A DNA stretch of 64,000 nucleotides from Acidobacteriaceae bacterium. Its GTDB lineage: Bacteria > Acidobacteriota > Terriglobia > Terriglobales > Acidobacteriaceae. Both the position numbers and the translations under genes were made by a program. The notes beneath the pieces were generated by a model. The model was not told the origin of the DNA and made no database searches. It was given only the letters and a program-made list of their open reading frames with translations. The stretch is taken from positions 71,990 to 135,989 of the forward strand of contig PLXE01000071.1 of NCBI GenBank assembly GCA_003151335.1, written 5' to 3'. Within the stretch, counting starts at the first letter, position 1; each line of letters starts with the position of its first letter. Positions 34,501-41,863 of this stretch are shown here, one piece after another.

Positions 34501-34602
34501 CAGCTTCTGGTGCCGGCGGGCGCGCTGGGCGACTTTTTCGGTCCTGGAACCACGGTGGGCATTCCCTTTGCGGCGCAAATCGGGGTGCGAGCGACTTTCT
34601 AG
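31522..34602 (+). CDS. TonB-dependent receptor, Oar-like, with carboxypeptidase regulatory domain
   Basis: 1,026 residues. The signal peptide ends near LRAQNATG. Residues of about 33-110 form a carboxypeptidase-like domain (GSLLGEVQDASGARI, DSRGQFRFPDLLPGDYRVAV). A plug domain follows, with IPLAARSFANIAYMVAGTEP, LNNQLTVDGVDNSDDY and TTAGSVVISTMSGTNNWHGD. The rest is a large barrel ending GVRATF with terminal Phe. Such receptors are abundant in Acidobacteria and their ligands are mostly unknown. No substrate-binding lipoprotein or hydrolase is next to it. The start is preceded only by a weak GGAAAG. Confidence 0.88.
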   Translation: MMLPKLNGRSLRSVLLTICVLTLLPFALRAQNATGSLLGEVQDASGARIKSASVVVTDNGSGVARKATTDSRGQFRFPDLLPGDYRVAVTATGFAEASSDVTVQVSNVRDVLVTLRPEAIQQTVNVKAEPSSITTQALDTTDAVNGGVVTGKDLETIPLAARSFANIAYMVAGTEPVEPSDPTKARITAVSTGGSSGLNNQLTVDGVDNSDDYIGGFLQNFSPDVIREFAVQTSQQNADIGRTTAGSVVISTMSGTNNWHGDLAFYERAAALNARFPIENPAPEPKQPFSRQNYVGTIGGPVVKDKVWVFSGFEMVNEHASVNYSPDSLTQFNALSQLAQAGLIPNTTSIAVPPYARVPFVSYLGMLRFDWAQSQRSQWFIRYALDNNTTDNALIQQATLPSTGATTHYNYQNAVLSNTFTFSPSWVGNLTVGTSYLHGTADRNQYLGFALAFPFSSTSKTISGFETYGDNQFVTAITAFPVIRNQEKYQFRYDVSGSVGTHAPKFGVDFIHEPVLSGAFPGQAETLYVLTQNPTYYLTNPSQLTAELNCQPPFDGTNCQTTSTPAGNGNFSQNVQRLGLYAMDTWRVTPEVTINYGLRYDTTFGLFQASGVSQALNPAVQTIRGLQLPLPTGVPHDYRTAFAPRLGIAYNPDRIEDLVVRAGIGLYYNDLAQGGWATAFQAVNTPSAFAPCNQPGDAGCLPGAANGGAGVVIDPHYHTPYSLTVSGGVQYLWHKNWTLSADYVHEQGVHGYRRYEYTAGTTLLSPLFAQDPDTQMANVPNLSVFKADNTSSYNAMMLHVQGNVSRRFNLTANYVLSSAKTWGCILGELADYVNGVCNPLKPFAPGDYGPSGEDVLHRFTLAGVVYVPGGFQVSTIIQAEAARPITLTTPVDVNGLGDPTNDRAVINGVQTTMDQFRGTPYVQVDLRVTRPFKVAERWQILPFIEFFNLFNRNNPGANYVTDISALPTPVDNLYNATHLCPTPACSVPITNPNQLLVPAGALGDFFGPGTTVGIPFAAQIGVRATF

Positions 34603-34677
34603 AGCGGTTCCGCATTAGATGTGTCCGGTTTGCATGGGTAGTGCGGGCGGATACACCAATCCCGGAACCGTTCTAGA
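34598..34677. repeat. Inverted repeat covering the TonB-receptor stop codon
   Basis: TCTAGAGCGGTTCCG (34598-34612) pairs with CGGAACCGTTCTAGA (34663-34677) with one mismatch. The receptor's TAG lies in the left arm. The loop is about 50 bases, so it is a weak terminator candidate; it may be a repeat or a recombination scar. Confidence 0.45.
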
Positions 34678-34679
34678 GA

Positions 34680-34772
34680 AAAATCATTCACCACAGAGGA
34701 CACAGAGAAGATGGAGTTTTGGTTTCCGTCGAGTTTTCTCCGTGATCTCCGTGATCTCTGTGGTTAATTTCA
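34680..34772. repeat. CTCCGTG-family inverted repeat, second location
   Basis: Left arm CACCACAGAGGACACAGAGA and right arm TCTCCGTGATCTCTGTGGT face each other. It belongs to the same family as 15604-15720 and 47506-47697. Confidence 0.65.
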
Positions 34773-34821
34773 TTCTTATGGGCGGTAGGCGAGCAACTTT
34801 CTAGAGCGACTCATCTCTGGA

Positions 34822-34926
34822 GTTGTCATTACGAGCGAAGCGAGGAATCTGCTTTTCCTGGCTGTGGAACGACCGCTGAGGAAACAGCAGATCCCTCACG
34901 GCCTAAAGGCCGTTCGTGATGGCAAC
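34822..34926. repeat. Divergent MITE-like repeat (GTTGTCATTACGAGCG)
   Basis: Ends GTTGTCATTACGAGC and GTTCGTGATGGCAAC form an imperfect inverted repeat of about 105 bp. The interior AGCAGATCCCTC resembles the 16632-16753 element. Confidence 0.5.
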
Positions 34927-34936
34927 TTAGAATTGA

Positions 34937-34963
34937 GAAGCCGGCCAAAGATGGGCCGGCTTC
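34937..34963. terminator. Hairpin between TonB receptor and cytochrome c genes
   Basis: GAAGCCGGCC (34937-34946) and GGCCGGCTTC (34954-34963) form a perfect 10-bp stem with a 7-base loop, between convergent genes. It may terminate from both sides. Confidence 0.65.
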
Positions 34964-34984
34964 TATGCGTGCTCTGAGAACGGA

Positions 34985-35275
34985 TTACTTCTTGAGGGTC
35001 CCGACGTAGGTGGCAACTTCTCCCGCCTGGGCGGCCGTCAAGCCCGCAACCGCTTTGCTGTGCGGCGCTTTCTTCCCGGCTTCACCTTTGGTGAGGTAAT
35101 CAGTAATTTGCTTCTGGTCCAACGTGGTCTTCTGCAGGGACGGTCCAACTTTTCCTTCACCCGCTGGCCCGTGGCACATGGCGCATTTCGACTTATACAG
35201 GACGGCCCCATCCTGGGCCCACGCCATGCCTGATACCAGTGCAACTGCCGTCAACATCATCAAGTAACGCTTCAT
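34985..35275 (-). CDS. Small periplasmic c-type cytochrome
   Basis: 96 residues. The signal peptide ends at GMAWAQ, followed by one heme-binding CAMCH at about residue 32-36. KVGPSLQ and a C-terminal AGEVATYVGTLKK helix fit a class I monoheme cytochrome; the axial methionine is not obvious. AAGGAGAT lies upstream of the ATG. It is monocistronic. A perfect GTGACGTACGTCAC palindrome lies about 190 bp upstream, which may be a redox-linked CRP/FNR site. It could act as an electron carrier in the respiratory chain; its partner is unknown. Confidence 0.8.
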   Translation of the reverse strand: MKRYLMMLTAVALVSGMAWAQDGAVLYKSKCAMCHGPAGEGKVGPSLQKTTLDQKQITDYLTKGEAGKKAPHSKAVAGLTAAQAGEVATYVGTLKK

Positions 35276-35460
35276 AGAAATAGGATCTCCTTAAGTTTTG
35301 GGATAAACAAAATTCCGAAGCCGAACCAGCCTTCGGTTGCTGCATGAACTGCTCGCGCAGAACTGTAATGTGAGGTTTGGCCCCATTTCTCACATTGGCT
35401 GGTATTGTAGAGCGGAATCGGCAACTTGCCATCACACTTAATTGCGCTTGAACAACGCAC

Positions 35461-35476
35461 GGTGACGTACGTCACG
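35461..35476. promoter_or_regulatory. Palindrome upstream of the cytochrome c gene
   Basis: GGTGACGTACGTCACG contains a perfect 14-bp palindrome, GTGACGTACGTCAC (35462-35475), with the GTGA-N6-TCAC spacing of CRP-family operators. A near copy lies at 41864-41879. Confidence 0.45.
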
Positions 35477-35521
35477 CTCGCATTGGTCGAACTAGCCTGC
35501 ATTATTCACGAACATTTGAAT

Positions 35522-35669
35522 TGTCATCCTGAGCGAGCGCAGCGAGTCGAAGGACCCCTATAGCTGCGAGAAATCGCAGGGTAGCCGCGTGGCTGAGCAC
35601 CGGGTCCGGGATTGCTAACGACCAAAGGGTTCCTTCGACTCCTCGCTACGCTGGTCGCTCAGGATGACA
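35522..35669. repeat. MITE-like inverted repeat, TGTCATCCTGAGCG family, copy 2
   Basis: 148 bp with terminal TGTCATCCTGAGCG and CGCTCAGGATGACA, and internal GTCGAAGGACCCCTATAGC mirrored by GGGTTCCTTCGACTC. It lies in the 488-bp gap between the cytochrome c gene and the TPR/protease gene, which otherwise holds no gene. Confidence 0.8.
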
Positions 35670-35763
35670 GACGAACCAACGGTCGCTTACGATCCGGTGC
35701 ATTGGAGAAAAGTCGCCGCACCCGGCTTCGTGCTACCCTGCTTAACCTCAGGAACTCAATCCG

Positions 35764-37455
35764 ATGACCCGACGTTTTCTCGCCGCTGTAATGGTTTTTG
35801 CGCTGCTAGGGCTCCCGCTTCAGGGCTTCCCCGCAGTCGTTGGGCCGGCCCCGCAGAATGCTGACTTCAGCAGCGCTGAGATGCTCTATCGATCGGGCAA
35901 GTTTGCCGAGGCGGCGGCCAAGTTTCAAGCCATGGTGAAGGCTGATCCGAAGATGGTACCGGCGCAAGTTGGACTGATCCACTCCTTGTTGCGCGCGCAA
36001 GAGCTAGATCAGGCCGAAGCCGCCGCCACCCGGGCGCTCACCTTGCAACCAAATGCTGCCCCGCTGGCGACCGCCATGGGAGACGTTCAATTCCGGCTGG
36101 GAAAAATGCCGGAGGCGGAACGCTCGTATCTGAAGGCGCTGAATCTGAATCCCAAGGACCCCGGTCCTTATATCGGCGTGGCCCGCGTTTACCGCGCCTA
36201 CTCGCTCTACCGTCGCGCCTTCGATGAACTGGAGCGGGCGCACCAGATCGCCCCCGACAGCCCCGCTATGCAGCGCATGTGGCTGGCGACTCTGCCCCCG
36301 CGAGAGCGGATCGCGGCGATTGAAGCTTATCTGGCAAGTGGGCGCTCTGAGGACCCGGAAGAAACGGCTTTACTGCGTCGTGATCTCGACTTCCTCAAGG
36401 CCATGGTGGACAAGCCGGCGTATCCCTGCCGTTTGGTCAGCAAAGTCAAGCAAACCAATACCAAGCTGCTGGTGTTGCCCTCCGCCACATCCCACCTTGG
36501 CGCTACCGGTCTGGAAGTGAAACTCAACGGACACAGCAATCGCCTGGCACTGGACACCGGTACCAGCGGAATCCTGGTCCGCAGCGCGACGGCGGAGAAG
36601 GCCGGACTCACCCGCATCGGCGAACAGCGCATTGGCGGCCTGGGTGACAAGGGCGGGCAGAGTGGATACGTCGCCGTCGCCGCTCATATTCGCGTCGGCG
36701 ACCTGGAATTTGAGGACTGCCTGGTGCGCGTCGTGGATGCACCCGGACCCAGCGACATCGACGGTCTGATCGGTAGCGATGTCTTTGGCGCGTATTTGAT
36801 CGATATCGACATTCCCGGGCAAAAGCTAAGGCTGTCGCCGCTGCCCAAGCGTCCGGATGAGGCCGCTGCCCCCACCGCTTTGAACAGTGCCGGCGAGACC
36901 CGCGGCGCCCCTGAGGACAATGTGGAGAATGGCGGCGAGGAGCGGACAGCGCCCAAGCAGGCGAAAGGGGCAAACTTGGCCGCCAACCCGCACCTGCCGA
37001 AAGATGCCTACGTCGCTCCCGAGATGGCCCGCTGGACCAGGGTCTTTCGCTTCGGCCACATGCTGCTGATTCCCACGCGGGTGGACGGCTTCGGGCCCAT
37101 GCTGTTCATGATTGACACCGGCTCGTTCACCAACATTCTCTCCACCCGGGCGGCACGCGAGGTCACCAAGGTCAGGGCGGATTCCCGCACGCAAGTGAAA
37201 GGGCTGAGCGGTAAGGTGGCCAACGTTTACCGCGCCGACAAAGCTACGCTTGAGTTCGGCCACTACTCGCAGGAGAACCAGGACATCGTGACCTTGGATC
37301 TATCGGCCATCAGCCAATCCACGGGTACCGAGATATCGGGCATCCTCGGCTTCGAGATGCTGCGCATCCTGCAGGTCAAGATCGATTATCGCGACGGCCT
37401 GGTTGACTTTCTCTACGACCCCAAGCATCTTCCCAAAGGCATCAGCCTTCGGTAG
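35764..37455 (+). CDS. Exported TPR protein with two retropepsin-like aspartyl protease domains
   Basis: 563 residues. Signal peptide (residues 1-22). TPR repeats at about 35-190 (EMLYRSGKFAEAAAKFQAMV, AERSYLKALNLNPKDPG). A first aspartyl protease-like domain at about 235-355 has the active-site triad LALDTGTSGILV and ends IGSDVFGAYLIDID. A low-complexity linker covers about 365-410. A second domain at about 430-560 carries MFMIDTGSFTNIL and ISGILGFEMLRILQVKID. Each domain has the DTG expected of one half site, so the protein could form a pseudo-dimer within one chain. This pepsin-like family is found in bacteria, but the substrate is unknown. Confidence 0.75.
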   Translation: MTRRFLAAVMVFALLGLPLQGFPAVVGPAPQNADFSSAEMLYRSGKFAEAAAKFQAMVKADPKMVPAQVGLIHSLLRAQELDQAEAAATRALTLQPNAAPLATAMGDVQFRLGKMPEAERSYLKALNLNPKDPGPYIGVARVYRAYSLYRRAFDELERAHQIAPDSPAMQRMWLATLPPRERIAAIEAYLASGRSEDPEETALLRRDLDFLKAMVDKPAYPCRLVSKVKQTNTKLLVLPSATSHLGATGLEVKLNGHSNRLALDTGTSGILVRSATAEKAGLTRIGEQRIGGLGDKGGQSGYVAVAAHIRVGDLEFEDCLVRVVDAPGPSDIDGLIGSDVFGAYLIDIDIPGQKLRLSPLPKRPDEAAAPTALNSAGETRGAPEDNVENGGEERTAPKQAKGANLAANPHLPKDAYVAPEMARWTRVFRFGHMLLIPTRVDGFGPMLFMIDTGSFTNILSTRAAREVTKVRADSRTQVKGLSGKVANVYRADKATLEFGHYSQENQDIVTLDLSAISQSTGTEISGILGFEMLRILQVKIDYRDGLVDFLYDPKHLPKGISLR

Positions 37456-37462
37456 GCGAGGC

Positions 37463-37990
37463 CTACTTCTTCCGGCGAAAGTCGAAGCGTCCGATGCTCA
37501 GCTTGCCGTGATTGTCCATGGAGGTCCACTCTTGGATGTGGTGATCTGGGCCATCGAAGATAAAGACAACCTCCTGCATATGGACGTCGTTCGGCCCGAT
37601 GTTCGTGCCGTCCTTGAACTTGAAGTCCACGCGATTGGGATCGCCACTGGGAGCTGCTACCATGCGGGGCTGGTTGTGCGCCGCACAGTAGTGCGTTGCC
37701 ATTAACCTGGGGCCGTCCATGTGGAAGACGGTGACCATCTCATAGGGCGTGCCCTCGCCGAGCCAACTCATCAGCGCTGATCCGTCGGAGACCATCGTGA
37801 ACCGGGTAGTGGCCGGATACTCTTTACCGCCGTCCAGCATGTTGCCCACCCAAGCGCCATCCAACGTCTTCATTTTGTCAAATGACGGATTCGGGGCTAT
37901 GGCGGATTTGTGTTCTTCGGCAAGTAGCGCCATTCCCAGGCAAACCGTGAAAATGAGCGCCAGCAGGGACAGCAGTTTCATGAGTCGCAT
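37463..37990 (-). CDS. Secreted protein of unknown function
   Basis: 175 residues from ATG 37990, which begins a signal peptide (RLMKLLSLLALIFTVCLGMA); an upstream in-frame start would overlap the transporter remnant. The mature domain has LDGAWVGNMLDGGKEYPATT, ALMSWLGEGTPYEMVTVFH and QEWTSMDNHGKLSIGRFDF, which looks like a small beta-barrel, perhaps lipocalin- or DUF1579-like. I cannot name a function. It ends 8 bp from the convergent TPR/protease gene. Confidence 0.6.
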   Translation of the reverse strand: MRLMKLLSLLALIFTVCLGMALLAEEHKSAIAPNPSFDKMKTLDGAWVGNMLDGGKEYPATTRFTMVSDGSALMSWLGEGTPYEMVTVFHMDGPRLMATHYCAAHNQPRMVAAPSGDPNRVDFKFKDGTNIGPNDVHMQEVVFIFDGPDHHIQEWTSMDNHGKLSIGRFDFRRKK

Positions 37991-38012
37991 TGTCGCCTCC
38001 AAGTCCGGAACT

Positions 38013-38225
38013 TTAATCGACGGGCGCCGGCGACGCAACCCTTTGTTTCGCTTGTCCCTTCGCAGCGAAGAGCAGGATGTACAAATAGCAGATCACGGCC
38101 AGCACAAACGCGTGATGGATCCCGATGCGGTCGGCGATGAAGCCTTGCACCAGCGGAGTGACGGCACCGCCCACGATGGCTGTATTTAGCAGCCCCGAAC
38201 CTTCTCTGGTCAGTTTGATAGCATC
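38013..38225 (-). pseudogene. C-terminal remnant of an FHS-type sugar MFS transporter
   Basis: In this frame the sequence reads IKLTREGSGLLNTAIVGGAV, TPLVQGFIADRIGIHHAFV and LAVICYLYILLFAAKGQ, then a stop. This matches the last two helices of FucP-like sugar:proton symporters. An in-frame stop at 38226-38228 marks the upstream end and no N-terminal part lies beyond it. About 70 of roughly 420 residues remain, so this is a truncated gene. It was probably upstream of the secreted-protein gene at 37463. Confidence 0.7.
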
Positions 38226-38584
38226 TTAGTGCCATAAATCACGGAATCGTCGATTTTGCGTTTAGAAGGCCTAGGAGGCCCGCGTTCGTGAGGGGACGGC
38301 CCTTACCTCGTTCTCCACCCACAAAATCGATTCTAGGGGTATTTGCGGGTGTTTAACTGGCACTCCTTGGGTACACTAAACTAGGAAAATAGTGCTGGGC
38401 CAATTCGTGCCCGAAACTAACCACTTAGGTGGTGTATTGAAAGATGGGATTTAGAGCTTCTTTTCGGCTGCCCCCAGCAGAACCGCGGGCGAGGTGTAAG
38501 ACTCTGTGCCGTCCCTCAGCTCCGCAACAAACACAGACAAGCACGCGCTTCCGGTGTTAGGTTTGTAGGTTTCCGAGGAGGGCC
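38226..38584. other. Intergenic region after transporter truncation
   Basis: 359 bp with no convincing gene. A 38-codon frame from 38443 (MGFRASFRLPPAEPRARC and on) lacks family features. The SDR promoter must lie here; TTGGGTACAC near 38380 and a clear GAGGAGGG ribosome-binding site before 38585 are the only signals I note. Confidence 0.4.
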
Positions 38585-39427
38585 ATGTTCACCAAAGATC
38601 TTCTACAGGACAAGCGCATTCTCATCACGGGTGGCGGCACCGGGATTGGCCGCGCCATGGCCGAGCGATTTCTGCAGTTGGGCGCCACGGTTTACATCTG
38701 CGGACGGCGCCGCGAGGTGGTGGAGAAGACGGCGGCAGAGCTGTCGGTCTCGACCGGCGGAACCATTGAGGGCTTCGCGTGTGACGTGCGCGATCCCGAA
38801 CAAGTCGAGCCGCTGATCGAGCAACTATGGGCCAAGGGTCCGCTCGACGTGCTGGTGAACAATGCCGCCGGCAATTTCCTGGCGCGCACCGAAGAGCTGT
38901 CGGCCAACGCCTTCGAAGCCGTGATTGGCATCGTGCTCAAAGGCACCATCAATATGACGTTGGCGTGCGGGCGGCGCTGGCTGGCGGCCAAGCATAAGGG
39001 CGTGGTGCTCAGCATTGCGACCACCTACGCCGACACCGGTTCGGCTTATGTGGTGCCGAGCGCCGTCGCAAAAGCTGGCGTGGTCGCGCTGATGCGCAGC
39101 CTGGCGGTGGAGTGGGGCGGCCGTGGAATCCGATTCGTGGCCATCGCCCCGGGCGCAATTCGCACCGAAGGCGCATTCTCGCGACTGCTGCCCACGCCTC
39201 AACTGGAGAAGATGTTGCTGGACCACAATCCCCTGCACCGCCTCGGAACACTGGAGGAGATTGCCAATCTGGGAGCCTTCTTGATCAGCGACCAGGCGGG
39301 CTACATCAATGGCGAGATGGTTTACATGGACGGCGGCGAGATGCTGGCAGGGGCGAGCACCTTCAGCCTGATGGGGCGACAAATACCGGACGCGGCCTGG
39401 GAAATGCTGAAGCCGAAGAAGAAGTAG
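38585..39427 (+). CDS. Short-chain dehydrogenase, 2,4-dienoyl-CoA reductase-like
   Basis: 280 residues with GAGGAGGG upstream. The Rossmann motif is ITGGGTGIGRAMAE; DVLVNNAAGNF is the NNAG motif. At the active site the usual YxxxK is replaced by SAVAK (in YVVPSAVAKAG), as in 2,4-dienoyl-CoA reductases, which lack the catalytic tyrosine. APGAIRTEGAF and LISDQAGYINGEMVYMDGG complete the family pattern. The likely role is NADPH-dependent reduction of 2,4-dienoyl-CoA or a related enoyl-CoA in unsaturated or cyclic acyl-CoA breakdown. The 3' end overlaps the convergent methyltransferase gene by 65 bp. Confidence 0.8.
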   Translation: MFTKDLLQDKRILITGGGTGIGRAMAERFLQLGATVYICGRRREVVEKTAAELSVSTGGTIEGFACDVRDPEQVEPLIEQLWAKGPLDVLVNNAAGNFLARTEELSANAFEAVIGIVLKGTINMTLACGRRWLAAKHKGVVLSIATTYADTGSAYVVPSAVAKAGVVALMRSLAVEWGGRGIRFVAIAPGAIRTEGAFSRLLPTPQLEKMLLDHNPLHRLGTLEEIANLGAFLISDQAGYINGEMVYMDGGEMLAGASTFSLMGRQIPDAAWEMLKPKKK

Positions 39428-40451
39428 GCTTAACCCCGGTGATGAACCAGACGTCCTGGTAAACTTTTTTCGACTTTATGCTGCGAAAGCCGCACGATCT
39501 CAGCGCTTCGACCATTTGTCCGCGAGTTGCCAATCCGAAACCCGACCCGACAAAGTGCGTAGCCAGGCGGTCCAACGGACTAGTGCCGTCGTCTGAAACA
39601 TAACGGTCCACGAGAACCACCAAACCATCCGGAGGCAGTTTTTCGTAAGCCTGCTGTAGGAGTCCGCTTGATATCGGACCTATGTCACAGAACATGATTA
39701 CGTCGTAGCCGGCGGGCAGCCCCCGGTGTATGTCTCCCGCCTGCGTGCGGATTCGGCGGGACAGTTTTGCTCGGCGCACGTTCCCGGCTGCAATTCTGCA
39801 CACCGGTGCAATGTCGAGAATGCAAGCCTGCAAGTGCGGGTTCTTCTTAGCGTTAGCCAGCGCAATCGACATCACGCCGGAGCCGCCGGCGACGTCCAGT
39901 ACTTTGCGGTGCTGCGAAAGATCGAGATAACCCGCCAGCGCCTCGGCATCCCCCTGGTGCAGGTGGAACAGCATCTGGGTGAAGTCTTCCGCCTCGCGCG
40001 GGTCCCGCTTCATACCTTCCAAGTAATCAGGCTGGGCGCGGCCCTTGATCTGGTAATCTCTTTTGCCCGAGGCCAGGGCCTGCTCCAGAACGGTGAGCGT
40101 CTCGTAGTCGCCGACGCACTCCTTGGAGTACTGCCGCGTCCAGTAGATGGAGCGCTCGTCGATGAAGTACTTCTCCGCAAACGCCGTGTTCCGGTAGCTG
40201 TCGTTCTTTTTGCGCAGCAGTCCCAGCGAGGCCATCACGTTAAGAAAGGGCAAGAGGTAGAGTTTGTGGAGCTTGAGGGACTTCCCGATCTGCGCGGCGG
40301 TCATGGGTTTGTCGTGCAAGGCGCGAAACAGTTGCAGCCTCTCCGCCGCGATGATCAAGCGCGAGAGGATGAAGGCCCTCTGTATGTCAATTTTCGCCAG
40401 GACGCGTTTGGGGAACTTGTCGAGGGTAGGTACTTCCATCCGAGAGACCAC
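39363..40451 (-). CDS. SAM-dependent O-methyltransferase-like protein, COMT class II fold
   Basis: 362 residues; a second ATG four codons in (40439) is equally possible. The N-terminal dimerisation/winged-helix part has RLIIAAERLQLFRALHDKPM and MTAAQIGKSLKLHK. The catalytic domain has the SAM motif KVLDVAGGSGVMSIALANA, AGDIHRGLPAGYDVIMFCDI and a late GFRSIKSKKVY. Such enzymes methylate small hydroxylated substrates. The last 21 residues overlap the SDR gene on the opposite strand. No biosynthetic cluster surrounds it, so the substrate is unknown. Confidence 0.75.
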   Translation of the reverse strand: MVSRMEVPTLDKFPKRVLAKIDIQRAFILSRLIIAAERLQLFRALHDKPMTAAQIGKSLKLHKLYLLPFLNVMASLGLLRKKNDSYRNTAFAEKYFIDERSIYWTRQYSKECVGDYETLTVLEQALASGKRDYQIKGRAQPDYLEGMKRDPREAEDFTQMLFHLHQGDAEALAGYLDLSQHRKVLDVAGGSGVMSIALANAKKNPHLQACILDIAPVCRIAAGNVRRAKLSRRIRTQAGDIHRGLPAGYDVIMFCDIGPISSGLLQQAYEKLPPDGLVVLVDRYVSDDGTSPLDRLATHFVGSGFGLATRGQMVEALRSCGFRSIKSKKVYQDVWFITGVKPTSSSASAFPRPRPVFVAPSG

Positions 40452-40527
40452 CTGGGCTGGTCGTTGGGGCCGGCGCCAGCACGCCGCTTCATCCGGGTCC
40501 GGGAAGTTTCAATCTAAATGCGCCACA

Positions 40528-40616
40528 GAGACACTTACCGCACGAAGTCGTTTGGGTTGACACCCGTTTTCTCTAGCTGAGAATGCGCTCCTCGTGCCTC
40601 GGTATCTCTGTGGCGA
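40528..40616. repeat. CTCCGTG-like inverted repeat, short form
   Basis: GCGCCACAGAGACAC facing CGGTATCTCTGTGGCG with a GC-rich centre; related to the 15604, 34680 and 47506 repeats but more diverged. It lies between the methyltransferase and asnA genes. Confidence 0.5.
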
Positions 40617-40624
40617 ACCCGATG

Positions 40625-41752
40625 CTAGTTCAATACATGAATGTTCTTCTTCTCGCACATCTCCTTCAATACTTTCGGCCACACGGTTACGCTGACTTCG
40701 CCGAGATGCGCTTTGCGCAGCAACAGCATCAGGGTCCGTGACTGTCCGATGCCGCCGCCCACGCTCAACGGAATCTCGTGATTCACGATGGCCTTGTGGT
40801 AGGGGAAATTCAGGAAATCGAGCTGGTTGGTCAATTCCAGTTGTTTCTTGAGCGATTCCGCGTTGACGCGGACGCCCATCGACGTCAGCTCATGGCGGCG
40901 GTGCGTCACCGGGTTCCACACCAGAATGTCGCCGTTCAGCCCGTGCCGCACGTGGCCATCATCCTTGGTTTCCGTGACCCAGTCGTCGTAATCGGCGGCC
41001 CGCATCTCGTGCGGGTAGCCATCTTTCAGCGTCCAGCCAATGCCGATGATGAACACCGCCGGATATTTCTGCAGGATGGAGGTCTCGCGCTGCTTGCGCG
41101 GCAGGTCGGGATACATGTCGAGAATCTCTTCGGCGTGCAGGAAGGTAAGCTCCTCCGGCAAATTGGGATATCTGGAATCTTTGAGTTGCGGGAAAAGCTC
41201 CTGCGCGTGGCGCTCGGCGCCGACGATGACCTTCCAGATCTTGCTCACGACTTCCTTCAAGAAGCTCAGGCTGCGCTGGTCAGGCGTGATCACGCGCTCC
41301 CAATCCCACTGATCGACGTAGGCGCTGTGATCGTGATCGAGGAAGTAGTCTTTGCGGACGGCGCGCATATCGGTGCACAGCCCTTCGCCCGGTTGCAGGT
41401 TGAATTGCTTCAACGCCATCCGCTTCCACTTGGTTGCGGCCTGCACTACCTGGGCGTTGATGGGGTGCTTGTCGCGATCGTTGGAGATGTGGAATTGGAT
41501 CGGAGTGCGCGATCCATCCCGGTCAAGATAGTCATTAACCCCGGTTTCCTCGTCCACGATCAGAGGCACGGTGACCATCATCAGGTTCAATTCTTTGCAG
41601 AGGTTTGCTTCGATATAGTTTTTCAGCTCGAAGATTGCCTTCTGGGTTTCTTTGGGTGACAGCAGCGAGCTGTAATCCGCCGGAAGCACACGTTCCAACT
41701 CTGTGTAATCGCCAATTCCGGGGCCAGCCAGGTCTGCTTTTTTGTCCGCCAT
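40625..41752 (-). CDS. asnA: Aspartate-ammonia ligase AsnA
   Basis: 375 residues from ATG 41752 (an upstream extension is unlikely). Makes asparagine from aspartate, ammonia and ATP; its fold is related to class II aminoacyl-tRNA synthetases. Conserved blocks: SLLSPKETQKAIFELKNYIE, VNDYLDRDGSRTPIQFHISN, VVQAATKWKRMALK, VDQWDWERVI and the C-terminal LSVGGGIGQSRTLMLLL. It is longer than E. coli AsnA (330), mainly by the N-terminus and internal loops. It is divergent from glgB. A CRP-like palindrome lies about 112 bp upstream. Confidence 0.93.
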   Translation of the reverse strand: MADKKADLAGPGIGDYTELERVLPADYSSLLSPKETQKAIFELKNYIEANLCKELNLMMVTVPLIVDEETGVNDYLDRDGSRTPIQFHISNDRDKHPINAQVVQAATKWKRMALKQFNLQPGEGLCTDMRAVRKDYFLDHDHSAYVDQWDWERVITPDQRSLSFLKEVVSKIWKVIVGAERHAQELFPQLKDSRYPNLPEELTFLHAEEILDMYPDLPRKQRETSILQKYPAVFIIGIGWTLKDGYPHEMRAADYDDWVTETKDDGHVRHGLNGDILVWNPVTHRRHELTSMGVRVNAESLKKQLELTNQLDFLNFPYHKAIVNHEIPLSVGGGIGQSRTLMLLLRKAHLGEVSVTVWPKVLKEMCEKKNIHVLN

Positions 41753-41863
41753 GCAGTTCTCCTCACTATGCGGTCGACGTGGCGGCAGCAAGTTGTCTGC
41801 CGTGGAACGAATCGGTTAGCGCACGTCGCCAACCCAATGAAAACACCAGGCGGGCACGAAGGC

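Noticed and set aside
38443-38559. 38-codon frame before the SDR gene
   Set aside because: Too short, low support; only a possible leader peptide.
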